From positions 278 through 8,285 of the forward strand of contig DIPB01000081.1 of the NCBI GenBank assembly GCA_002426275.1: DNA of 8,008 nt. The letters are read 5' to 3'. Made by a program: the position numbers and the translations under genes. This document shows positions 1-5,904 of this stretch, piece after piece. Numbering within the stretch: the first letter of the stretch is position 1; each line of letters begins with the position of its first letter. The notes below the pieces were generated by a model that saw only the letters and a program-made list of their open reading frames with translations, was not told the origin of the DNA and made no database searches. This stretch comes from Firmicutes bacterium UBA5499 (lineage in GTDB: Bacteria; Bacillota; DTU084).

Positions 1-67
1 TAGTTCTGAAAGACCATGGCGATGTGCCGCCAAAGGATCGGGACATCGCCATGGTCTTTCAGAACTA
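1..67. repeat. Perfect 25-bp inverted repeat at the sequence end (probable fold-back)
   Basis: Bases 1-25 are the exact reverse complement of 43-67, with a 17-base spacer (26-42). The right arm and spacer encode the conserved PPKDRDIAMVFQN region of the ABC ATPase, so they are genuine. The left arm in the same frame gives VLKDHG, which does not match the family upstream of DVPPKDR. GATGT (21-25) and ACATC (43-47) could be a natural 5-bp inverted repeat at which a strand folded back. An amplification or assembly artefact at the contig end is the likeliest reading. A real hairpin or inversion is possible. Confidence 0.9.
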
Positions 68-929
68 TGCCCTCTATCCACATATGGATGTGTACAATAA
101 CATGGCCTTCGGTTTGAAACTGCGGAAATTGCCCAGAGCCGAGATCGACCGGAGGGTGAAAGAAGCGGCCAGAACTTTGAGCATCAGCAATCTCTTGGAT
201 CGGAAACCAAAGGCTCTCTCAGGCGGGCAGAGGCAGAGGGTCGCTTTGGGAAGAGCTATTGTGCGGGAGCCTAAGGTCTTTCTCATGGATGAGCCTCTTT
301 CTAACCTGGATGCCAAACTCAGGGTGCAGATGCGCTCCGAGCTCAGTAAATTGCATAATCGGCTGCAGACAACCATTATTTACGTTACCCACGATCAGAC
401 CGAGGCTATGACCATGGGCGATCGGATCGTGGTCATGAAAGACGGGTTGATCCAACAGGTAGGAGCTCCCATGGATATTTACCGCAATCCGTGTAACGTG
501 TTCGTGGCAGGCTTCATCGGCAGTCCGGCCATGAACTTCATCAATGTAAAGCTCTTGCGGGACGAGCAGGACGAACTATATCTGGAAGGCGCAGATTTCA
601 AACTTAAGGTGCCGGCCGAGAAGAAAGCCAGCTTTAAAAATTTGCTTTCCTATCTGAACAAACAGCTGATTTTAGGGATCAGGCCGGAAGATATCGAAGA
701 TCGGGCGGTGGTTCCCGATGCGGATCCTGAGTCTTGTTTCAAAGCTATGGTGGAAGTCACCGAGCCTATGGGCTCTGAGCTTTACTGTTACCTGACCGTG
801 GGAGGTTCTCTGATTACTGCCAGGGTGGATGCTTACAGCACGGCCCGGGCGGACACCGCTCATGAATTTTTCGCCAATATGAAGATGATGCACGTTTTCG
901 ATCCTGTCACTGAAAAAGCCGTTTTGTAG
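3..929 (+). CDS. ugpC: Sugar ABC transporter ATP-binding protein (MsmX/UgpC/MalK family), 5'-truncated
   Basis: Cytoplasmic ATPase subunit that powers a carbohydrate importer. Such proteins often serve several sugar permeases in Bacillota. Counting from the codon at 24, the sequence has the Q-loop in MVFQNYALYPHM (Q13), the signature LSGGQ (65-69), Walker B VFLMDE (85-90), the D-loop (SNLDAKLR), the H-loop histidine in THDQTEAMT (H123), and a C-terminal TOBE/OB-type regulatory domain with the family motif LGIRPEDI (217-224). Family members are about 370 residues. Roughly the first 65-70, including Walker A, are missing, so the GTG at 24 is an internal codon (V of DVPPKDR) and not a start. The frame stays open to base 3, but bases 1-20 are an inverted copy of 48-67 and probably do not belong to the gene. 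An intrinsic terminator follows the stop. The permease and binding-protein genes are not in the window, so the transported sugar is unknown. Family assignment is very secure; the UgpC label is a family-level name only. Confidence 0.93.
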   Translation, partial: VLKDHGDVPPKDRDIAMVFQNYALYPHMDVYNNMAFGLKLRKLPRAEIDRRVKEAARTLSISNLLDRKPKALSGGQRQRVALGRAIVREPKVFLMDEPLSNLDAKLRVQMRSELSKLHNRLQTTIIYVTHDQTEAMTMGDRIVVMKDGLIQQVGAPMDIYRNPCNVFVAGFIGSPAMNFINVKLLRDEQDELYLEGADFKLKVPAEKKASFKNLLSYLNKQLILGIRPEDIEDRAVVPDADPESCFKAMVEVTEPMGSELYCYLTVGGSLITARVDAYSTARADTAHEFFANMKMMHVFDPVTEKAVL

Positions 930-941
930 AGCGCTTAAGGT

Positions 942-971
942 AAGCGGGGAGCAATTCCCCGCTTTTTTTTT
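942..971 (+). terminator. Rho-independent terminator after the ABC ATPase gene
   Basis: The stem AAGCGGGGA (942-950) pairs with TCCCCGCTT (956-964) around a five-base loop, GCAAT. An unbroken run of T follows (963-971). It begins 12 bases after the TAG of the transporter gene. This is a textbook intrinsic terminator and separates the transporter transcript from the downstream gene run. Confidence 0.95.
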
Positions 972-1065
972 GCCAAAAAATAACAGTTGAGGCAGCCATA
1001 AGCAAAGCTGGAGAAAGAAGGATTTTTCCGTCTGGTGGTGAAATAATTCTTTGAGAGAGTAATAC

Positions 1066-1072
1066 GAGGGGG
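1066..1072 (+). promoter_or_regulatory. Ribosome binding site supporting a TTG start
   Basis: GAGGGGG lies 7 bases upstream of the TTG at 1080. No ATG or GTG in this frame lies between this site and the conserved DVGGTN motif at residues 9-14, so TTG is the likely start of the first ROK kinase. I saw no convincing -35/-10 pair in 972-1060, although a promoter is expected there after the terminator. Confidence 0.75.
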
Positions 1073-1079
1073 AACCGTT

Positions 1080-2081
1080 TTGAAAGAGTGCTTGGTAGCG
1101 GTAGATGTGGGGGGTACCAATATCGCCAGCGGGCTTGTGGATTTTCAGGGAAACGTGCTGGCCCGCGGCAAAAAGCCAACTTGCGCCGGCACAGGCGTCC
1201 AGAATGTGCTGGGGAGGATCATGGACGCTGTGGCGGCGGAAATTGAAAAATCCCAAGCGTTGGGGTGCACTCCCGTGGGAGTCGGCTTGGGCATACCTGG
1301 GCTGCAGGATAGCCTGAAAGGTTTATCTTACAGTGCGGCCAATCTCGATCCCGCGTGGAAACAGATCAAAGTTACGGCACAGGTGGAACAGCGGTTTGGT
1401 CTGCCCGCGGAGATGGACAACGATGTCCGCTGCCATGCCCTGGGTGAAAAGTTGTACGGGGCGGGGCGGGGAGTGGAAAATCTGATTTTAATCACATTGG
1501 GCACCGGAATCGGCGCCGGCATTTTTTTGAATGGGAAAATGTTCTACGGCGCCGGCGGCTGCGGCGGCGAAGTTGGACACGTCACGATTATGGAAGACGG
1601 TCCCCTCTGCAGTTGCGGCAATCATGGCTGCGTGGAGGCCCTCTGCGGCGCGCCTGGGATCAGCAGACGAGCCAGGGAGGAGATAGCAGCCGGCGTCCAA
1701 AGTAAAATCTTGGCTCTGGCCGGAGGAGATCTGAATGCCGTCACGCCTAAGTTGATCTATGAAGCGGCGCTGGCCGGAGATCCACTGGCGGAAAAAGTGA
1801 TGGCTCAGACTGGGAACTATCTGGGCATTGCCATGGCGGGAGTGGTGAATATCATAAATCCCGAGCTTTTGATCATCGGCGGCGGCGTGGCCGGGGCCGG
1901 TGAGATGCTCATCGGGAAAGTGCGCGAGACGATTAAAAAACGGGCCATGGCGCAGCAGGCTGCTTTGGTTAAAGTCGTCTCTGCCGAGCTTGGAGAAGAC
2001 GCCGGCCTAATCGGTGCCGCCATGTTGCTTCCTGTGAGAGGAAGGATAGATTCTCAACGGATGGAGCAAAATTTAAGATAG
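1080..2081 (+). CDS. ROK family sugar kinase, probable glucokinase (first copy)
   Basis: ATP-dependent hexose kinase of the ROK family, 333 residues. It most likely makes glucose-6-phosphate in the cytoplasm. The phosphate-binding motif DVGGTN is at residues 9-14. The catalytic loop DND (113-115, D115 as base) is followed by HALGE (E123). Next come TLGTGIGAGI (139-148) and the ROK zinc and sugar-binding block: GGEVGH (H167) and CSCGNHGC with cysteines 177, 179 and 184. A second glycine motif, IIGGGV, lies near residue 263. Start is TTG with a strong ribosome binding site. About 15 residues (from VRGRID) extend past the point where ROK kinases usually end. The catalytic loop reads NDVRCHALGE where classical glucokinases have NDAN, so another hexose such as mannose, fructose or allose cannot be excluded. 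It lies 6 bases upstream of the isomerase gene, and a paralogous kinase lies just beyond that. ROK transcription repressors carry an N-terminal helix-turn-helix, which is absent here. Confidence 0.9.
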   Translation: MKECLVAVDVGGTNIASGLVDFQGNVLARGKKPTCAGTGVQNVLGRIMDAVAAEIEKSQALGCTPVGVGLGIPGLQDSLKGLSYSAANLDPAWKQIKVTAQVEQRFGLPAEMDNDVRCHALGEKLYGAGRGVENLILITLGTGIGAGIFLNGKMFYGAGGCGGEVGHVTIMEDGPLCSCGNHGCVEALCGAPGISRRAREEIAAGVQSKILALAGGDLNAVTPKLIYEAALAGDPLAEKVMAQTGNYLGIAMAGVVNIINPELLIIGGGVAGAGEMLIGKVRETIKKRAMAQQAALVKVVSAELGEDAGLIGAAMLLPVRGRIDSQRMEQNLR

Positions 2082-2087
2082 AGGCGA

Positions 2088-3161
2088 ATGGGAGTGGAAG
2101 TTATGGATTTAGACCAGTTGACGGACTATGGACAGTTGGATCCCAGCGGCATGGGAGAGTGGATTGAAGATCTCCCTCAGCAGTGCCAGCAAGCGCGCCG
2201 GTTAGCATTGGATTTTGCGCTGCCGGCTTTTGGCGAGATCCGGCAGGTTGTGATTTTGGGAATGGGCGGTTCCGCCATCGGCGGAGATCTGCTGCGGGTT
2301 CTCTTGGAAAGAGAAGCCAAGACGCCGTTTTTTGTCAATCGCGCCTATGATCTGCCCGGCTTTGTGGGGCCGGAGACCCTGGTGATCGCTTCCAGCTATT
2401 CGGGCAACACTGAGGAGACTTTGGCCGGCTACCAGGAGGCCAAAGGGCGTGGAGCGAAGCTGCTTGCCATCACCACGGGCGGTAAGCTGGCTCAGAAGGC
2501 CGAGGCGGACGGAGTGGGAACCATTTTCATTCCGGGCGGGCTGTCTCCTAGGGCGGCTTTGGGTTACAGCTTTGTGCCGCTTTTGATTACAGCCTGGCGC
2601 CTGGGGCTTTGTTCAGATAAGAGCCGGGAGCTTGAGGCCACGATTCGGAGCCTGAAAGACCTTCGCGGCCGCTACGGGAAAGAAGCGCCAACCGAACAAA
2701 ATCTCGCCAAGCAGCTGGCCAGAAAAGTTTACGGCCGGATTCCCCTGTTCTATGGCGTCTCGGGTTACAGATCCGTTGTGGCAACCAGGCTGAAAGGCCA
2801 GATCAATGAGAACGCCAAAAATCTGGCTTTTTATAACGTTTTTCCTGAACTAAACCACAATGAGCTTGTGGGCTGGGAAGAGCCGGCTTTGACGCGGCAA
2901 ATTGAAGTGCTGGTGCTGAGGGATAAAAATGAATCGGCCCGTATTCGGACTAGAATCCAAGTGACGGAAGATATCATTCGCCCAAGAGCGTCCGAGATCG
3001 TCGAACTGTGGGCGGAGGGTGAATCGGAGTTGGAGCGGATGTTTTCCCTGATTTACCTGGGTGATTATCTCAGTTACTATTTGGCTCTGCTCAATCAGAT
3101 CGATCCTGCGCCTGTGAAGGTGATCGATCGGCTGAAAGGTGAGCTGGCTAAGCTCGGGTAA
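2088..3161 (+). CDS. Bifunctional phosphoglucose/phosphomannose isomerase
   Basis: Interconverts glucose-6-P and mannose-6-P with fructose-6-P, linking the flanking sugar kinases to glycolysis. It belongs to the SIS-fold family best known from archaea and is unrelated in sequence to classical bacterial Pgi apart from the fold. Counting from 2088, the first SIS domain has GMGGSAIGG (58-66) and the phosphosugar loop SSYSGNTEE (102-110), followed by PRAALGY (154-160). The second SIS domain carries ENAK (241-244, E241 as the likely base) and PELNHNE (253-259, H257 as the likely ring-opening histidine). Length (357 codons) is normal. The start is ambiguous: ATG 2088 has GAGG only 3 bases upstream, whereas ATG 2103 (MDLDQL) has GGGAG at 2090-2094 with 8-base spacing and fits the family N-terminus better. 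True start may therefore be 2103. It lies 12 bases upstream of the second kinase gene. Confidence 0.92.
   Translation: MGVEVMDLDQLTDYGQLDPSGMGEWIEDLPQQCQQARRLALDFALPAFGEIRQVVILGMGGSAIGGDLLRVLLEREAKTPFFVNRAYDLPGFVGPETLVIASSYSGNTEETLAGYQEAKGRGAKLLAITTGGKLAQKAEADGVGTIFIPGGLSPRAALGYSFVPLLITAWRLGLCSDKSRELEATIRSLKDLRGRYGKEAPTEQNLAKQLARKVYGRIPLFYGVSGYRSVVATRLKGQINENAKNLAFYNVFPELNHNELVGWEEPALTRQIEVLVLRDKNESARIRTRIQVTEDIIRPRASEIVELWAEGESELERMFSLIYLGDYLSYYLALLNQIDPAPVKVIDRLKGELAKLG
2090..2094 (+). promoter_or_regulatory. Candidate ribosome binding site favouring the isomerase start at 2103
   Basis: GGGAG is spaced 8 bases from ATG 2103 and lies inside the reading frame that would begin at ATG 2088. 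It suggests that translation starts at 2103, which removes five residues (MGVEV). Confidence 0.5.
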
Positions 3162-3173
3162 GGAGGAGAAACT

Positions 3174-4130
3174 GTGACACAAAAGTTTGGAATCGGCGTA
3201 GATTTGGGCGGTACGAAAATAGCCACCGCATTGGTTGACGGCGAAGGGAGGGTTTTGGCGCGCACTTCCTGTTTAACCGAGGCTCAAGACGGCGTCCAGA
3301 AGGTTTTGGAACGGATGTACGGGACTGTGGACGACGTGTTAACCGAGGCGGGGATTGACGTCGGTCAGCTGGCGGGAATCGGAATCGGCTCGCCCGGCCC
3401 CCTGGATTCCAAGACTGGGGGTGTGCTCAACGCCCCCAATCTGGGCTGGAGGAACGTGCCCCTCGGCGAATTGTTCCGCCAGAGGTTCCAGGTGCCAATT
3501 CAGGTGGGCAATGATGCCAATTTGGCAGGTTTAGGCGAGAAATGGCTGGGCGCGGGCAAAGGGGTCTCGGATCTCCTTTATCTGACAGTGAGCACAGGCA
3601 TTGGCGGCGGCATCATCATAGACGGCAAAATTCATACGGGCGCTCATGATATTGCCGGCGAAGTGGGGCATATTATCGTTAAGCGGGACGGTCCGCTCTG
3701 CGGTTGCGGCAGACGTGGTTGTCTGGAGGCCATGGCTTCCGGCACTGCCATCGCCAGAGAGGCTAAGGCTGGTTTGAAGCGGGGTGAAAGCTCGCTTTTG
3801 GCGAAGCTTGCTGGCGCCGGAGAGCCCACCGCCAAACACGTTGGCGAGGCGGCCAGAAGTGGTGATCCGTTTTCCACCAAACTCCTTCGGGAGAGCTTCA
3901 CTTACCTCGGACTTGGCATCGTAAGCCTGCTGAACGTGCTGGATCCGGAAATGGTGGTCATCGGAGGCGGAGTTTCCAACTTGGACGATTTGCTTTTTGA
4001 TCCCGTACGCGAGATAGTCAAGGAGAATTTTGGCGCTTCTCCTTTGGCTGACGTGCCCATTGTGAAAGCGGAATTAGGAGCCGATGTGGGAGTGCTGGGG
4101 GCTGCAATGTTAGTGGTAGCGCAAAATTAA
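3174..4130 (+). CDS. glcK: ROK family glucokinase (second copy)
   Basis: ROK hexose kinase of 318 residues, the better match of the two to classical Bacillota glucokinase (GlcK). Motifs are DLGGTK (10-15), GSPGPLD (72-78), the catalytic loop GNDAN (112-116, D114 as base) with GLGE (E122), STGIGGGI (140-147), and the zinc block GEVGH (H166) plus CGCGRRGC with cysteines 176, 178 and 183. VVIGGGVS follows near residue 263. It starts with GTG, 7 bases after an excellent AGGAGG (3161-3166) whose first A is the last base of the isomerase stop codon. It resembles the upstream kinase along its whole length. Over the zinc motif the two genes differ at 2 of 25 bases (1596-1620 against 3687-3711), so they look like an old duplication flanking the isomerase gene. 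Its role is glucose phosphorylation ahead of the isomerase. Exact sugar preference cannot be read from sequence. Confidence 0.93.
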   Translation: MTQKFGIGVDLGGTKIATALVDGEGRVLARTSCLTEAQDGVQKVLERMYGTVDDVLTEAGIDVGQLAGIGIGSPGPLDSKTGGVLNAPNLGWRNVPLGELFRQRFQVPIQVGNDANLAGLGEKWLGAGKGVSDLLYLTVSTGIGGGIIIDGKIHTGAHDIAGEVGHIIVKRDGPLCGCGRRGCLEAMASGTAIAREAKAGLKRGESSLLAKLAGAGEPTAKHVGEAARSGDPFSTKLLRESFTYLGLGIVSLLNVLDPEMVVIGGGVSNLDDLLFDPVREIVKENFGASPLADVPIVKAELGADVGVLGAAMLVVAQN

Positions 4131-4143
4131 GGGGGTAGGCCAA

Positions 4144-4407
4144 ATGCGAAGGGTTACTATTTACCTGCCGGATGAAGTCTATGCTGAGGTTGAATCCGCA
4201 AAATGGGGTTGGGGTTCAAAAAGCGAAATGCTCAGGGAATTAGTTGCCAGCTGTCTTGGAGAGTGGAGAAGTGGTGCGCAGAGACGGCGTTTGGCCATGG
4301 GCTATCAGCAAATGGGGGAACTAAATTGTCAGCTGTCGGAGGAGGCCATGCTTCAGGACTCCTGCACATTGGACGAATATGAAGAATATATCACAAGACA
4401 ATCTTGA
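4144..4407 (+). CDS. MazE/EndoAI-like ribbon-helix-helix antitoxin
   Basis: Antitoxin of 87 residues for the overlapping toxin gene. The N-terminus ([16 protein letters not shown], residues 2-17) is a ribbon-helix-helix DNA-binding strand and first helix, and the second helix starts near [10 protein letters not shown] (25-34). The C-terminal part ([15 protein letters not shown] then SEEA, about 47-67) follows the pattern of Bacillus subtilis EndoAI (YdcD), whose tail (GYxEMxxIN, then SSEA) wraps around the toxin and blocks its RNA site. The N-terminal part is less like EndoAI. ATG follows a GGGGG (4131-4135) ribosome binding site by 8 bases, only 13 bases after the kinase stop. Antitoxins of this type usually repress their own promoter with the toxin, but I see no promoter or operator in the short gap upstream. 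Confidence 0.88.
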   Translation: MRRVTIYLPDEVYAEVESAKWGWGSKSEMLRELVASCLGEWRSGAQRRRLAMGYQQMGELNCQLSEEAMLQDSCTLDEYEEYITRQS

Positions 4408-4753
4408 AGTGAGGAGAGGAGATCTGTTTTTTGCAGATCTCAATCCTGTGGTGGGCTCAGAACAAGGCGGCAGACGGCCGGTGGTGGTACTGCAAAACGA
4501 TATTGGCAATCAGTACAGCCCAACCACCATCGTTGCCGCCATCACTTCCCGTCTCAAGAAAGCTAAATTGCCGACTCACGTGGAGATCAAGGCCAATAAC
4601 TTTTCTTTGGTTAAGAATTCGGTAGTGCTTTTGGAACAACTGCGCACAATCGATAAGAAACGCTTGGGAGAGCGTATCGGACACTTAAGCGCCGACGTCA
4701 TGGCGGAGATAGATGAGGCTTTGTTGATCAGCATGGGGCTTAAATGTTTATAA
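4379..4753 (+). CDS. ndoA: MazF/EndoA-type endoribonuclease toxin (PemK family)
   Basis: Sequence-specific mRNA interferase of 124 residues. B. subtilis EndoA cleaves UACAU, and the strong similarity makes a related target likely. The body matches EndoA nearly motif for motif: [66 protein letters not shown] and the DEAL(L/Q)IS tail. The catalytic residues are present: R33 aligns with EndoA R25 and T56 with T48, so the toxin looks active. ATG 4379 lies inside the antitoxin gene (29-base overlap) and lacks a good ribosome binding site, which suggests coupled translation that keeps toxin below antitoxin. The eight or so residues before EVRRGD are extra relative to EndoA. A start at GTG 4409 would fit the family length but has no ribosome binding site. 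It is followed after 22 bases by the peptidase C26 gene with no terminator between them. Confidence 0.94.
   Translation: MKNISQDNLEVRRGDLFFADLNPVVGSEQGGRRPVVVLQNDIGNQYSPTTIVAAITSRLKKAKLPTHVEIKANNFSLVKNSVVLLEQLRTIDKKRLGERIGHLSADVMAEIDEALLISMGLKCL
4419..4441 (+). repeat. Short inverted repeat early in the toxin gene
   Basis: GAGATCTG (4419-4426) and CAGATCTC (4434-4441) are perfect 8-base inverted arms around a 7-base T-rich loop. They lie just after the antitoxin stop codon (4405-4407). In mRNA this could form a small hairpin near the start of the toxin body. The arms coincide with two Asp-Leu codon pairs of the conserved GDLFFADL motif, so coincidence is a serious alternative. The structure itself is certain; a function is not. 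Confidence 0.45.
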
Positions 4754-4775
4754 CGTATTCAGATAAGGAGCGATT

Positions 4776-5477
4776 ATGCGGCCGTTAATCGGAATTATCT
4801 CAGGAATCGGCAGCTATGAGGAACGCGAACGGTTTTATGTTAATAGCGACTATGTGGAGGCTGTGACGGCTGCCGGCGGACTGCCTTTTTTAATTCCTCC
4901 AGTAGCTGTGGAATCTTATCTGCCGCTTCTGCAGGGTCTTCTCTTGCCGGGCGGAATCGATCTGGATCCCGGGCTTTACGGCGAGGAGCCTAAGGTCGGT
5001 CTGGGACAAGTAAATCCAAAGTTGGATCAAGCGGAACAAACTCTCGTCAAGGCTGCCTTAGAGGCAGCTCTTCCCATTTTTGGCATCTGTAGAGGAATGC
5101 AGGCTTTGGTTGTAGCGACAGGCGGCGCGCTCTATCAAGATTTGGAGCAGAGCGGCATCCGGCTTGCCCACAGGCAGACAAGTCCCCCGCATTGTCCCTG
5201 GCACAAAATCAAGGTGGCGGCAGGCAGCCGTCTGGAGTCCCTTTTGGGCGCTCAGCGTCGGGTTAATAGCTTTCATCATCAGGGAGCCCGGAAACTTGCG
5301 GGGCTGCGGTCCGTGGCCTGGAGCAGCGACGGATTGGTGGAGGCTGTGGAAGGGGAGCCCTTTGTTTTGGGAGTGCAGTGGCATCCTGAGATGATGTGGA
5401 AAACTCAGCCGGAGCAATTGGAACTTTTTCGCGCTTTTGTGGAGGCAAGCGATGTTGCTGGAAATAAGAAGCGATAG
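4776..5477 (+). CDS. Peptidase C26 / gamma-glutamyl-gamma-aminobutyrate hydrolase family protein (PuuD-like)
   Basis: Class I glutamine amidotransferase-fold hydrolase of 233 residues. Family members cleave gamma-glutamyl amide bonds. E. coli PuuD, for example, releases GABA from gamma-glutamyl-GABA in putrescine breakdown. It begins with RPLIGI, has the oxyanion region LLLPGGIDLDPGLYGE (56-70), the nucleophile elbow GICRGMQ (C105), the conserved VNSFHHQ (163-169), and VQWHPE with H203 and E205 completing the Cys-His-Glu triad. Nothing essential is missing. It starts at ATG, 5 bases after AAGGAG (4765-4770). The last 26 bases overlap tsaE. No puuA, puuB or puuC is nearby, so a putrescine role is unsupported and the true gamma-glutamyl substrate is unknown. 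Family is secure, substrate is not. Confidence 0.9.
   Translation: MRPLIGIISGIGSYEERERFYVNSDYVEAVTAAGGLPFLIPPVAVESYLPLLQGLLLPGGIDLDPGLYGEEPKVGLGQVNPKLDQAEQTLVKAALEAALPIFGICRGMQALVVATGGALYQDLEQSGIRLAHRQTSPPHCPWHKIKVAAGSRLESLLGAQRRVNSFHHQGARKLAGLRSVAWSSDGLVEAVEGEPFVLGVQWHPEMMWKTQPEQLELFRAFVEASDVAGNKKR
5441..5445 (+). promoter_or_regulatory. Ribosome binding site fixing the tsaE start
   Basis: GGAGG lies 6 bases before ATG 5452, inside the end of the upstream peptidase gene. It argues for the ATG and against the in-frame TTG at 5437. Confidence 0.8.
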
Positions 5478-5904
5478 TCCCCAGCGGACGGAGAAAATAG
5501 GCTGGCAGCTTGGCAAGGGACTGACCGGAGGCGAAGTGATCGCTCTGTTCGGCCAGCTGGGGGCCGGGAAGACCGTATTCGCGAAGGGGCTTGCCCGAGG
5601 TCTCGGCGTAGCCGAGCAAGTGACCAGCCCTACTTTCACCTTGCTGAAAGAATATCAGGGCCGCTTGCCCCTCTATCATATTGACGCCTACAGGCTTTCT
5701 TCAGCTGAGGAAGCGGAACTCTGCGGCTTGGCGGAATATTTCTGGCAAGGGGGCGTAGTAGTTGTGGAATGGCCCCAAAATATCTGGGAGCTGATTCCCG
5801 AAACCGCCCTGGAGGTGACAATCTCTCAACTGCCGGAGGCGAGGAAGCTCAGCTTTCGGGGAGGCGCAAACTGGTCTAAAATAGGAGAGTTGATTGGCGG
5901 ATGA
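5452..5904 (+). CDS. tsaE: tRNA t6A37 biosynthesis ATPase TsaE
   Basis: ATPase (YjeE/YdiB family, 150 residues) that binds the TsaB-TsaD complex and is needed for repeated cycles of N6-threonylcarbamoyladenosine formation at tRNA position 37. Counting from ATG 5452, the P-loop is GQLGAGKT (34-41). The family-specific SPTFTLLKEY (59-68) follows, then YHIDAYRL (75-82) and VVVEWPQN (103-110). These are the standard TsaE motifs and the length is typical. The start is set by GGAGG at 5441-5445. An in-frame TTG at 5437 would add five residues with no good site. Its 5' end overlaps the peptidase gene by 26 bases, and its 3' end overlaps tsaB by four bases (ATGA), which points to coupled translation and joint expression with its partners. 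Confidence 0.96.
   Translation: MLLEIRSDSPQRTEKIGWQLGKGLTGGEVIALFGQLGAGKTVFAKGLARGLGVAEQVTSPTFTLLKEYQGRLPLYHIDAYRLSSAEEAELCGLAEYFWQGGVVVVEWPQNIWELIPETALEVTISQLPEARKLSFRGGANWSKIGELIGG

Noticed and set aside
24..929. GTG at base 24 as the start of a short, complete ATPase gene
   Set aside because: The protein lacks Walker A and starts in mid-domain at DVPPKDR. GTG encodes the conserved Val. The gene is cut by the sequence end.
972..1079. Promoter for the kinase-isomerase run
   Set aside because: TTGAGG near 986 and AATAAT near 1043 are single elements without partners at proper spacing. A promoter is expected but I cannot place it.
672..1256. Long open frame on the - strand crossing the terminator
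   Set aside because: It is antisense to two well-supported genes, runs through an intrinsic terminator, and shows no recognisable motif.
4409..4411. GTG 4409 as the toxin start
   Set aside because: It would give the usual EndoA length, but no ribosome binding site precedes it. ATG 4379 fits coupled translation. I kept ATG but the question is open.
5058..5679. Two long open frames on the - strand opposite the peptidase and tsaE genes
   Set aside because: The composition is that of shadow translations of GC-rich coding sequence. There is no family motif, and the + strand carries intact motifs throughout.
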